A DNA stretch of 47,311 bases, taken from positions 1 through 47,311 of the forward strand of contig CAUQSG010000006.1 in assembly GCA_963520725.1 (NCBI GenBank), given 5' to 3'. The position numbers were made by a program, and so were the translations under genes. Source of the stretch: JABCPE02 sp963520725 (GTDB taxonomy: Bacteria; Bacteroidota; Bacteroidia; Flavobacteriales; Weeksellaceae). Below, piece by piece: positions 1-7,451 of the stretch. Each line of letters begins with the position of its first letter. Positions within the stretch are counted from its first letter, which is position 1. A model generated the notes under the pieces. It saw only the letters and a program-made list of their open reading frames with translations. It did no database searches and was not told the origin of the DNA.

Positions 1-425
1 GGTATGGAGATGCGCTTCTGAACCTTGCGCTTGATAGGATAATAAGCGTGCAGATAGAGGAAAATATTCCTTTTCGGGAGCGGGAATTTAATGCCGATAG
101 ATTTTTCTCTGAAGTGATCGGCGTAACGACATCACGCGAACAAAGAGGGCAAAATGTGATTTTCTCAATAAAAGGAATTCATGCAGAATATGTGAAAACC
201 AAGCCTTTTCATCACACGCAGGAGATTTTGGAAGAAAAAAATGGCGAAACATATTTCAGGATAAGAGTGCAGCTGAATTTTGAGTTAGAAAGAGTTATTT
301 TAGGCTTTGGTGATTATATCACAGTTCATAAACCGAACCGACTGAAAACGAGAATAAAAAACACGCTGGAACGAGCAGTGAAAAATTATGAAGATTCAGA
401 AATAAAACAACTCCCACAGGTTTAA
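1..425 (+). CDS. WYL-domain transcriptional regulator, C-terminal part (truncated at left edge)
   Basis: The reading frame is open from the first base (codons in phase with position 3), so the gene starts outside the window. An internal GTG at 48 is not a credible start, because the in-frame upstream sequence (ending LNLALDRIISV) matches the 'LDRI' strand that ends a WYL domain. The remaining roughly 120 residues fit the WCX extension, finishing in the helix RLKTRIKNTLERAVKNYE. WYL proteins are usually ligand-responsive DNA-binding regulators with an N-terminal HTH, which is not visible here. A terminator hairpin overlaps its stop codon, and the next gene is convergent. The family call is fairly firm; the target genes are unknown. 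Confidence 0.7.
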   Translation, partial: YGDALLNLALDRIISVQIEENIPFREREFNADRFFSEVIGVTTSREQRGQNVIFSIKGIHAEYVKTKPFHHTQEILEEKNGETYFRIRVQLNFELERVILGFGDYITVHKPNRLKTRIKNTLERAVKNYEDSEIKQLPQV

Positions 426-443
426 AACCTATGAGAGTTTTTT
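410..443. terminator. Terminator between convergent WYL gene and DUF4241 gene
   Basis: An imperfect hairpin pairs ACTC (410-413) with GAGT (435-438) around an inner AGGTTT/AAACCT stem, followed by six T on the + strand. The minus strand is also T-rich after the stem, so it may serve both convergent genes. Confidence 0.7.
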
Positions 444-458
444 AGATTTAAAATAAAG

Positions 459-1250
459 TTATTCTTCTTCCTGCCCAAAAGTCAGTTCTAAATCAAAGTA
501 TTCTATAACAACTTCGCAGACTTCGTTGTTTTCATCATATCCGAAATATACAGGATATTGTCCATCGCCAAATCCGCTTTGTATCATCGGCACGCTTAGG
601 TCTGTATTTGGAATTTTGAAGTTAATCCATTCGCCTCCTTCTCTTTGAAAATGAGGATTTTCTTTGTAATTTTTTGCAAATTCTTCAACAAAAAGTTTAT
701 CGCAGATATTGGCATCCTCAGGCCGTTCTTTATACCATTTTTCTTGAAAATCGCAGAAGGCATCACGGGTTTTTACATCCACTATAGTTGCCAGCCCTGC
801 ATCCGCAAAGAACCCAAAGAAATTTCCTTCTTCCAAATCATCCAAGTTTTCATCTCCAACCAAAGCCTCGGTGTAGCTGACAGCCTTTTTGTCACTAAAT
901 TTTACTCGTGTAGAAACATAATAGTAGAGGCCTTCCTCTGCTTCTACAACCAATGTATTAAGCGGAAATTTTCCTGTTGGAACTTTTTGAAAATAAGGAA
1001 GCTGGTCGCGATGAAGAAAATACAAAGGGTCTCTTACCAAAATTTCTCCCGTAGGGAAATGGACTTCTCCCATATTTAAGATAAAAAGTTTCTTCCCAAA
1101 AGCCTCTTTTTGTGAGTAAATTTCTTCAAAAGAAAAAGGCGGAACGAGAATAGATTTTACTTTTTCGTACTTTTCCAGCCACTCTTGGGTTGGGATTTGG
1201 TTTTCTGTGCTCACTATTTTATTGATTTTAAAATTTTTATAATCCTCCAA
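459..1250 (-). CDS. DUF4241 domain-containing protein
   Basis: The 263-residue cytoplasmic protein has no signal peptide or membrane segment. It resembles the DUF4241 family: an N-terminal half with the pattern (I)LVRDPL, a central block FFADAGLATIVD, and a C-terminal GDGQYPVYFGYD-type motif around residue 230, followed by a short acidic end. Biochemical function is unknown. The ATG at 1250 lies 14 bases inside the end of the upstream alpha/beta hydrolase gene, so the two are probably translationally coupled. I am fairly sure of the domain but assign no role. Confidence 0.72.
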   Translation of the reverse strand: MEDYKNFKINKIVSTENQIPTQEWLEKYEKVKSILVPPFSFEEIYSQKEAFGKKLFILNMGEVHFPTGEILVRDPLYFLHRDQLPYFQKVPTGKFPLNTLVVEAEEGLYYYVSTRVKFSDKKAVSYTEALVGDENLDDLEEGNFFGFFADAGLATIVDVKTRDAFCDFQEKWYKERPEDANICDKLFVEEFAKNYKENPHFQREGGEWINFKIPNTDLSVPMIQSGFGDGQYPVYFGYDENNEVCEVVIEYFDLELTFGQEEE

Positions 1251-1884
1251 ATTCTTTTTCTAAAATAGCAGAAATTTCCTTTGCTTTTGTCACAGGGCAG
1301 AGGTGCGTTCCTCCTTTGATGACATAGTTTGGATTTGAGTTTTTGATAGGAAAAACGATATCTTTATCCGCTGATATCTGTATGATTTCAGGGTTTTCTT
1401 TTGCATCCCAATCAAGGATTTTTTCTATGCTCCATTTGATATAATAAGGATTTCTGACCTTAAAATATTTTAAAATTTTTGGATTTTTCGGGTCAAAAAG
1501 ATGCCTTACAAAAGAATAAAAATTATAGGATTTTTCATTAAATGCCGAAGTTGGGATTATTTTGTAAAGCTTGGAGCGTTTCCCTATTTCCATCAGTCTG
1601 GATTTTCCCGAAGGCGATTTTATACTGGCAAGGATAATGACTTTTTTAGCTGGAAATTTTTTATGAATTTCCTGCACGATGATTCCTCCAAAAGAGTAGC
1701 CGAGCAGACAAAAATCCTCATCAGGATTGATGCTTTCAGCCATTCTATTTACATAATGGCCAAATTCCTCATCCTGCTCTGGGACGAGCCAATCTATGAA
1801 ATGAAGTTCCATTTCTGATGGGAAATTAATGTACTCAAATACACTTCTGTCCGCACCCAATCCGCTGATGATGTATAGTTTCAT
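1237..1884 (-). CDS. Alpha/beta hydrolase
   Basis: A 215-residue cytosolic alpha/beta-hydrolase-fold protein. The nucleophile elbow GYSFGG places Ser64 as catalytic. A late Asp in SADKD (173 or 175) and His194 in GGTHLCP would complete the triad. The protein is short, with a reduced lid, and starts directly on the first beta strand (KLYIISGLGADRSVF), so the start looks correct. It overlaps the downstream DUF4241 gene by 14 bases and follows a secreted protein gene by 18 bases, which suggests one transcript. The substrate cannot be inferred; esterase, thioesterase or lipase-like activity is possible. Confidence 0.75.
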   Translation of the reverse strand: MKLYIISGLGADRSVFEYINFPSEMELHFIDWLVPEQDEEFGHYVNRMAESINPDEDFCLLGYSFGGIIVQEIHKKFPAKKVIILASIKSPSGKSRLMEIGKRSKLYKIIPTSAFNEKSYNFYSFVRHLFDPKNPKILKYFKVRNPYYIKWSIEKILDWDAKENPEIIQISADKDIVFPIKNSNPNYVIKGGTHLCPVTKAKEISAILEKEFGGL

Positions 1885-1902
1885 TGCAGTGGTTTTATAT
1901 TT

Positions 1903-2517
1903 TTAGAAAAACTTCCAAAAATTATCATCATAAGGTTTTGTGAATTTTTTATAGCAAGATTTAGAAACCACAGTCACAGAAACAGTCACGATTTGGTTGT
2001 CTTTGGAATAGCTGAACTGTGGCGCTTTTTCTGTGGAATATTGTTTCTGCCCATTCTTATAAAGCACCTCCCAAGTGTAGCTGAAATCTTTGCTGGAATT
2101 ACTAAAAAATCCTAATCTGTCATTAGAGATTTTTCTAGTTTCGTAGTTTGTTACATCTATATCACAATCTCCTTTTTTAGTGGGTTCAGCTGGAGTTTCT
2201 TCCAAATTTTCTTTAGCAAGAATGCTGATATCTTTGCTGCATTTCGTGATATTTCCGTTTTCAGAAATATACTGCACGGACAATGTGGAATTTCCTGCAT
2301 TTATAGGCATGATTTCTACAGAATCCAGCCTATTATCGCTTTCTACTAGGATTCCGCCTTCAGATGTCCATCGGTAGCATTCTTTGCATTGGGCATCTTT
2401 TTTTATGCTATAATTGCTTTTTTCTCCTACTACTAATGAGGATTTTCCTGTGATTTCGCATTGAGCAAAACCTAAAGTTGAAACTAAAACTAAAAATAAT
2501 TGACTAAACTTCTTCAT
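1903..2517 (-). CDS. Secreted hypothetical protein, PKD/Ig-like
   Basis: A 204-residue protein with a clear signal peptide (MKKFSQLFLVLVSTLGFAQ, cleavage near residue 19). The mature part is rich in Ser, Thr and Lys and has paired cysteines (CKECYRW; later CDID and SCYKKF). Strands such as YRWTSEGG and FSYTWEVLYKNG resemble the W-containing core of PKD-like beta-sandwich domains, so it may hold two weakly conserved modules split by a Pro/Glu/Thr linker near residue 105-115. No catalytic motif is visible. It sits between two other envelope genes on the same strand. The function is unknown. Confidence 0.6.
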   Translation of the reverse strand: MKKFSQLFLVLVSTLGFAQCEITGKSSLVVGEKSNYSIKKDAQCKECYRWTSEGGILVESDNRLDSVEIMPINAGNSTLSVQYISENGNITKCSKDISILAKENLEETPAEPTKKGDCDIDVTNYETRKISNDRLGFFSNSSKDFSYTWEVLYKNGQKQYSTEKAPQFSYSKDNQIVTVSVTVVSKSCYKKFTKPYDDNFWKFF

Positions 2518-2543
2518 AATTTAAAAATTTAATTTTTGAACAA

Positions 2544-2565
2544 GGAATGATGAAAAAATCATTCC
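2544..2565 (-). terminator. Hairpin at the end of the SbsA-Ig lipoprotein gene
   Basis: A perfect 8-bp inverted repeat, GGAATGAT and ATCATTCC, with a 6-base T-rich loop on the minus strand. The gene's TGA stop falls in its first arm. There is no long T-run directly after it, so termination is plausible rather than certain. Confidence 0.4.
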
Positions 2566-4154
2566 AAAACCCAATTTTCCACGATTTCCCACAATTTTCT
2601 CACCTCCAGCCTCTTCTCAAACACAAAGGCTTCTTCAGCGAATTTTTGTTCAGAGAAATTGGCTTTGTCCCAGTATTTATTACCGTTATTATCCACTAAA
2701 ATTTGGGCGTAATAGGTGGCTGGGTCAAGGCTCGTAAAACGGATTTCGTTCTTATTCGTATATTGAGAGTATTTTATATTTCCTTCGCTATCAATTAGTT
2801 GTATCCAAAAATAGGATTTAGGCTGGTTTTCTAGTTTTAGAACTAAACTTCCATAATTTTCGGCTTTATCGGCTTCAAAATTGAAAATATAAGCTTTTGG
2901 ATTTTGGAAATAATGCCCTTGAACACTTCCTTTTGGAATGCTGAGTGAATATTTTTTTCCAGCTTTAAAGTCCGATGAAATGATAATTTCCTTTGGATTT
3001 TTTTCAGAAATTCTTGCTTCAAATTTTTGGCTAATGCTGTCGCTTTTCAGCGCCCACAGAGCAGGATTTATCTCTTTCAAAGCCATATTAGCAGTAATGA
3101 CAAAATCCTTTTCAGGAGGAAGCTGTCCACCTTTGCTATTGGCTAAGGTCAGTTCATCTTTTTCGTTGGTTTTATAGGAAACAGAAATAGTATCTTCCTT
3201 ACCATCAGCATTGTAACTTATTTTTAACGGCGTGAGAGTTCTATTATTTAGGGCGTTTTGTTTCCCTACCCAGACCATCACAGAATCAGATTTTTCGGCG
3301 TGAGTTACTTGATAATCAGTGAGTTCACTGCTGATGCTTTTTATTTCTACTTTCTTTGGATTTCCTTCGAAAACCATCAGCATTCCTCCGCTCACAGGTG
3401 TAGTTTCTTTGTATCTGATGTTTTTTTCAGAAGGGTAAATTTTCATTTTCAGACCTGATAAATTCTGGCTTAAATCTATTTTGTCCTTTAAGAAACCAAC
3501 TTTTTCTTTACCTGCATCATACACAGAGTTTTCGTTTTCATCTTCAAAAGCGATGATGCTGTATTTTCCTTTACTCAGATAGTTTAGTTCAAAATAGCCG
3601 TCTTCATCAGCTTTTGCGATATAGTTTGGTTTTTGTTTGAAATCAGCACTATCCGCATAGAGTCCCACTACAATTCCGTGTTTAGAGGGTTTTCCTGAGA
3701 TGAGCAAGGCATCAGTTATAGTTCCGCTGATGTATAGGTTGTCAAGTTCCTTTCCCGTAGAAAAAGCAAAATTGAAATAAGGCAGCACATTTCCCTCGTT
3801 ATTATCTACGATGGCATTTCCAAAGTTAAAATTATAAGTCGTGTTTTCCTGCAAATCTTCATCCCATGTTATGGAAATGTATTTGTTTGCGAGGTTAGAA
3901 GGAATGATTTTTTTTATCTTTTTAATCGGTGGCGAAATGATGAGATTTTTGTTCGTTTCCTTTAAGTTAATATATTCATCAAAATACAGCCGAAGCTCCC
4001 TAGTGCTGGTGGGAACATTTACTCTGCTCGTATCTATATTGGATTTCAGGAACTTAGGAGGAGTGGTGTCTTTTGCACCGCCTTCGGGAGAGCCTACTCT
4101 TGCACAGGCGCTCAGAAGAACTATAAAAATAGCAACAAACAAAATTTTTTTCAT
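2559..4154 (-). CDS. SbsA Ig-like (Big_5) domain lipoprotein
   Basis: A 531-residue outer-envelope lipoprotein. A short signal peptide ends in the lipobox LLSAC (Cys17). Next comes a Big_5/SbsA Ig-like domain with the typical opening DTTPPKFLKSNIDT and the strand pattern LRLYFDEYIN, NLIISPP and TTYNFNFG (about residues 30-130). A carboxypeptidase-regulatory-like fold follows (residues about 140-215: ISGTITDALLISGKPSKHG, then GYFELNYLSKGKYSIIAFED). The rest is further beta-rich modules. Such proteins are common, generally uncharacterised surface lipoproteins of Bacteroidota. A TATTTTTG box ends only 4 bases before the ATG, so the mRNA may be leaderless. Confidence 0.82.
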   Translation of the reverse strand: MKKILFVAIFIVLLSACARVGSPEGGAKDTTPPKFLKSNIDTSRVNVPTSTRELRLYFDEYINLKETNKNLIISPPIKKIKKIIPSNLANKYISITWDEDLQENTTYNFNFGNAIVDNNEGNVLPYFNFAFSTGKELDNLYISGTITDALLISGKPSKHGIVVGLYADSADFKQKPNYIAKADEDGYFELNYLSKGKYSIIAFEDENENSVYDAGKEKVGFLKDKIDLSQNLSGLKMKIYPSEKNIRYKETTPVSGGMLMVFEGNPKKVEIKSISSELTDYQVTHAEKSDSVMVWVGKQNALNNRTLTPLKISYNADGKEDTISVSYKTNEKDELTLANSKGGQLPPEKDFVITANMALKEINPALWALKSDSISQKFEARISEKNPKEIIISSDFKAGKKYSLSIPKGSVQGHYFQNPKAYIFNFEADKAENYGSLVLKLENQPKSYFWIQLIDSEGNIKYSQYTNKNEIRFTSLDPATYYAQILVDNNGNKYWDKANFSEQKFAEEAFVFEKRLEVRKLWEIVENWVLE

Positions 4155-4158
4155 GAAA

Positions 4159-4166
4159 CAAAAATA
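4159..4166 (-). promoter_or_regulatory. -7 promoter box of the SbsA-Ig lipoprotein
   Basis: The minus strand reads TATTTTTG, an exact TANNTTTG match, with just TTTC between it and the ATG. The transcript would begin at or within a few bases of the start codon. Confidence 0.5.
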
Positions 4167-4178
4167 AGTTTTTTTAAT

Positions 4179-5543
4179 TTAATCTTCCTCCTCTGTAGAT
4201 TCTGAGGTTTTCCGTATGGTTTCCTCTGTTTTTGTTGCTTTTAGGCTGTCTGCGGAGGTTTTCTTTGGCTTCTTTTTTGGAGTTTTCGCTCTTTCGGTAT
4301 CTTCTGCAAAAACCTCTGTGGAATCTGCAGTCTCGGCATCTGGATTTATCACTTTATCAATTTCAAAAGGAAAATCTTCAAAGAGCGTGGAAAGAAGCAT
4401 GGTTCCGTATATTTTTCTAGAATATTTGTTGCTCAGTGCGATGATGGTGGTTTTGGATTCTCTCAGGTGGATGAAAACCGTGTTAGAGCCGTGCCACCAG
4501 CCGTTGTGATAGGTTAGTTTTTTCCCTTCATCAAATACTTTTAGTCTAAATCCAAGACCATAGTTATTCACGCCCTTTTTTTCGTTGCTGTATGGCTCAA
4601 AAACTTTTTCCATTAGTTCTTTTGGGAGAAAATCTTTTGAAAACATCGCTTTTGAAAAATTGAACAAATCGCGTGGAGTGGTGTAAATATTTTTATCGCC
4701 ATAAATCAAATCGTATTCGTTTAAAGGATAAAGTCTGGTGCTTCTTTGGTAAAAAGACTGCGAAGCAGAATTGATGTGTTTTTCTTCAAAAACAAAAGTA
4801 TTTTTCATTTTTAAAGGAGCGAAAACCATTTCTTTCATCGCTTCTGGATAGGTTTTTCCAGTAAATTTTTCGATGATGAGCGCTAGAATAGCATAGTTGA
4901 AATTATTATAGATAAAACCAGTATCGGTCTGTCTGGCAAGTTCTGGTTTGTGTTTCGCAACGAGGTCAAAAATTTCTTGATTGGTAAAGAATTTATTTTT
5001 AGGTTTTATGTCGTTTTCTTCCAAGAAATGCTCGTATTTAGGAAGTCCGCTGCGGTGGGTGAGTAGGTGCTGAATCGTTACATCAGAATACGGAAAATTC
5101 GGAAAAATGGATTTTACTTTTTGTTCAAGGCTGATTTTTTTCGCTTCCACTAATTTTAAAACTGCCATAGCCGTGATGGGTTTGCTTATAGAAGCCAGAT
5201 GGAGCGGAGTGTCTTTGTTAATCGGCATTTGGTTGTTCTCCCTGCCGAAACCTTTGTATTTTTCTAAAAGAATATTATCTCCATGCGCTACCAAAACTCC
5301 GCCGCTCATGTCGGTATTGTCCCAGATGTTTTCGTAATATTGGTTAAGAGAATTTACGATCTTCTGCTGGTTTTCTAGTTTTAATTTTTCTCCCTTGAAG
5401 ACATTGTCCACATCTACATTACCGAAATTAGGAAGATTTGAAGCTGAATAATATCCGTTGCTGGTCGTTGTGGATTCTTTTTTGGAGCACGAAAAAAATA
5501 GAAAAAATGCAAGAAATCCTATGTGAGATAGATTTATTTTCAT
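4179..5543 (-). CDS. Serine hydrolase, beta-lactamase/class C PBP fold, lipoprotein
   Basis: A periplasmic or outer-membrane lipoprotein of 454 residues. I use the ATG at 5543 because it gives a signal peptide and lipobox (FLFFSC, Cys19); a TTG further upstream would add eight polar residues. The Beta-lactamase (PF00144) motifs are all present: Ser118-x-x-Lys121 (SISK), YNN at 212-214 and HNG at 346-348. Family members are D-aminopeptidases, esterases or carboxypeptidases rather than antibiotic-degrading enzymes. Unusually, the last ~60 residues form a low-complexity tail with a KKKPKK stretch and a Glu/Ser/Thr-rich end. The true substrate is unknown. Confidence 0.85.
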   Translation of the reverse strand: MKINLSHIGFLAFFLFFSCSKKESTTTSNGYYSASNLPNFGNVDVDNVFKGEKLKLENQQKIVNSLNQYYENIWDNTDMSGGVLVAHGDNILLEKYKGFGRENNQMPINKDTPLHLASISKPITAMAVLKLVEAKKISLEQKVKSIFPNFPYSDVTIQHLLTHRSGLPKYEHFLEENDIKPKNKFFTNQEIFDLVAKHKPELARQTDTGFIYNNFNYAILALIIEKFTGKTYPEAMKEMVFAPLKMKNTFVFEEKHINSASQSFYQRSTRLYPLNEYDLIYGDKNIYTTPRDLFNFSKAMFSKDFLPKELMEKVFEPYSNEKKGVNNYGLGFRLKVFDEGKKLTYHNGWWHGSNTVFIHLRESKTTIIALSNKYSRKIYGTMLLSTLFEDFPFEIDKVINPDAETADSTEVFAEDTERAKTPKKKPKKTSADSLKATKTEETIRKTSESTEEED

Positions 5544-5626
5544 CTTTGTTTTGAAATTTTCGCGCAAAATAGGATAAAAACAAGAAAAATGAATAATAAA
5601 TATCGTTAAATCTATGTTAAATGATA

Positions 5627-6562
5627 CTAATTTCCAGCAGTGAAAGCCAATATTTTATCCACGATGACTTGGGCTAATTTTATTTTGCTCTCGTGAGTCC
5701 AGCCTGCGATGTGTGGCGTTATGATGGCTTTTTCTGAATTTAAAAGATATTCTAAATCCTCGTTTTTCGTTTCCAAATTCTCAAAAGAAGTTTTTTCGTA
5801 TTCCAAAACATCTAGACAAGCGCCTTTTATTTTGCCTAATTTCAAGGCATTTACAAGCGCAGAAGTTTTTAGATTTTTACCTCTTGCGGTATTGATGAAG
5901 TAGAAATTTTTCTTCATTTTGGAGATAAATTCCTCATCTATCATGTAGAGCGTATTCTCTGTAAGTGGCGTGTGAAGGCTGAGGATATCAGCGTTTTCTT
6001 GTAATTCTTGAAGGCTTACCTGTGTGGCAAATTCATTGGAAAGATTGGGTTTGATATCATAAAAAATCGTTTTACAGCCAAATCCCAAAAGTCTTTTGGC
6101 TACGGCTTTTCCCATGTTTCCGTAACCGATGATTCCGAAGGTTTTGCCCAAAATTTCTTCTCCTCGGTTTTCTTCTCTGAGCCAAATTCCTTTTTTGACT
6201 TCATTAGAGGAAATAAAAAGGCGGTTCATCAGCACTAGAAGTGTTCCTATAACATGCTCTGCTACAGCATCTTTGTTTCCTTCGGGAGAGTTGATGAGTT
6301 TTATGCCGAGTTCTTGGGTTTTGGTGATGTCTATATTTTCCATTCCAGCGCCTACTCGTGCGATGAATTTTAGATTTTTAGCTTTTTCTAAAAAATGAGC
6401 ATCCAGCGGAATTCGGCTTCGGATGATGATGCCTTCATAAAGGTGTATTTTATGCAAAACCTGCTCATAACTTGATGAAAAATCCTCCTCCAAAACAAAT
6501 CCTTTTTCAGAGAGTTGTTCTGTGATGAGTGGATGATTTTTATCTAAAAGCAGGATTTTCAT
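5627..6562 (-). CDS. D-isomer-specific 2-hydroxyacid dehydrogenase (phosphoglycerate dehydrogenase-like)
   Basis: A 311-residue cytosolic NAD(P)-dependent dehydrogenase. The Rossmann motif GYGNMG is at 146-151 in the canonical insertion between the two halves of the catalytic domain. The catalytic Arg is in NTARG (Arg227), the Glu in LDVLEYE (Glu254) and the His in ITPHIAGW (His284). The protein lacks the C-terminal ACT domain of long SerA, so it is the short form. It may oxidise 3-phosphoglycerate for serine synthesis or another D-2-hydroxyacid; no serC or serB is adjacent. Its ATG abuts the stop codon of the HU-like gene with zero spacing, which implies coupled translation. Confidence 0.85.
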   Translation of the reverse strand: MKILLLDKNHPLITEQLSEKGFVLEEDFSSSYEQVLHKIHLYEGIIIRSRIPLDAHFLEKAKNLKFIARVGAGMENIDITKTQELGIKLINSPEGNKDAVAEHVIGTLLVLMNRLFISSNEVKKGIWLREENRGEEILGKTFGIIGYGNMGKAVAKRLLGFGCKTIFYDIKPNLSNEFATQVSLQELQENADILSLHTPLTENTLYMIDEEFISKMKKNFYFINTARGKNLKTSALVNALKLGKIKGACLDVLEYEKTSFENLETKNEDLEYLLNSEKAIITPHIAGWTHESKIKLAQVIVDKILAFTAGN

Positions 6563-7264
6563 TTAGTATTCTATTTGTACACTATCAATCGTTATAGAAT
6601 CTGCCATGGAAGGTGATACAGCTTGTGGAATTTCAGTTTGTACGGATTGGATAGAGTCTTGTTTTGCACTATCATCAGTAGATTTATCGGATTTTCCGTA
6701 ATTATAATATAGAAATACAAGTCCAGCAACAGCAAGAACGATGAATAACAATACCCACCAGATACCATTGTTTGATTTTTCTTGTTTCTGGGGTTCTGTT
6801 TTTGTGGTTTCTTGCTTTTGGGGCGGTTCTTCTTTAATGGTTGATGCAGGAGAAATTTCAGATAAATTAACTTCTTCCAGTCCAAAGAATTCCATAGATT
6901 GTGGAATTTTAGTTTCTTCCCGTATGATATCTATTTCTTTAAGGGAAAGCTCCCCGAGGTATTTAAGATTTAATTTTTTTTGGAGCATGAGTAATCTTAT
7001 CCATTCACGCACAGTATCTCTTATTTCAGATTGTATAATGAATAGGTTCTCGCCTGTTTTTTCTGCTATATAATGGGCAAGGCTAGAATCAAAGACAGTG
7101 GTGTTGTCTTCAAAATAGATATGCTCACTTGGAGGAAGAATTTTAGAAGATTCTGCATCCACGACAGCATGTTCTTTTTCAAGTCTAAAAATCCCAAAAT
7201 CAGGAACTTCCACCCTTGGTTTTTGCTCCTGTAAATAACTGTATATGTAAAAAGCTAAATCCAT
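6563..7264 (-). CDS. HU-CCDC81-type membrane protein
   Basis: A 233-residue single-pass protein. Residues 1-~130 look like the paired HU-like domains of the bacterial CCDC81 group (opening IYSYLQEQKPRVEVPDFG; later REWIRLLMLQKKLNLKYLGEL). A charged Lys/Gln/Pro linker (about 140-165) follows, then one hydrophobic span (IWWVLLFIVLAVAGLVFLYY, about 170-189) and a short Ser/Asp-rich tail. The probable topology is N-terminus in the cytoplasm and tail in the periplasm. Related Bacteroidota proteins often carry a C-terminal SPOR domain, which is absent here. Whether the HU-like part binds DNA is unknown. It is first in the unit with the downstream dehydrogenase. Confidence 0.68.
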   Translation of the reverse strand: MDLAFYIYSYLQEQKPRVEVPDFGIFRLEKEHAVVDAESSKILPPSEHIYFEDNTTVFDSSLAHYIAEKTGENLFIIQSEIRDTVREWIRLLMLQKKLNLKYLGELSLKEIDIIREETKIPQSMEFFGLEEVNLSEISPASTIKEEPPQKQETTKTEPQKQEKSNNGIWWVLLFIVLAVAGLVFLYYNYGKSDKSTDDSAKQDSIQSVQTEIPQAVSPSMADSITIDSVQIEY

Positions 7265-7272
7265 ACTAGATG

Positions 7273-7306
7273 CAAATTTAGGAAAAATTAAGATAACTTT
7301 ATCAAA
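7273..7306 (-). promoter_or_regulatory. Promoter of the HU-like/dehydrogenase unit
   Basis: On the minus strand TTTG (7306-7303), a 22-base spacer and TAAATTTG (7280-7273) match the Bacteroidota -33/-7 consensus. The -7 box ends 8 bases before the ATG at 7264, so the leader is very short. Confidence 0.6.
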
Positions 7307-7392
7307 AATTTAATATTTAGTTTATTTAAAATAATAAATTTCGGATATTTTTAACAAAACATCAAAAAAATAACAAAAAAAACATAAAAACA

Positions 7393-7424
7393 TTTGGTTG
7401 TTTAAAAAATATTTAACACCTTTG
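7393..7424 (+). promoter_or_regulatory. Putative promoter of susC
   Basis: TTTG at 7393-7396 and CACCTTTG at 7417-7424 (one mismatch from TANNTTTG) are separated by 20 bases, 27 bases before the susC ATG. The surrounding 7265-7451 region is very AT-rich, with poly-A tracts that could act as an UP element; I see no regulator site. Confidence 0.4.
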
Positions 7425-7451
7425 CTCAATGGTTATTAAATTTTGTTAAAA

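Noticed and set aside
645..1079. 144-codon ORF on the + strand opposite the DUF4241 gene
   Set aside because: It lies wholly inside a well-supported gene on the other strand; the Phe/Ile/Lys-rich translation is typical of an antisense shadow.
1..1250. WYL regulator plus DUF4241 as a phage-defence or toxin-immunity island
   Set aside because: Only the tail of the WYL gene is visible; no nuclease, toxin or defence protein is present, and the flanks are housekeeping and envelope genes.
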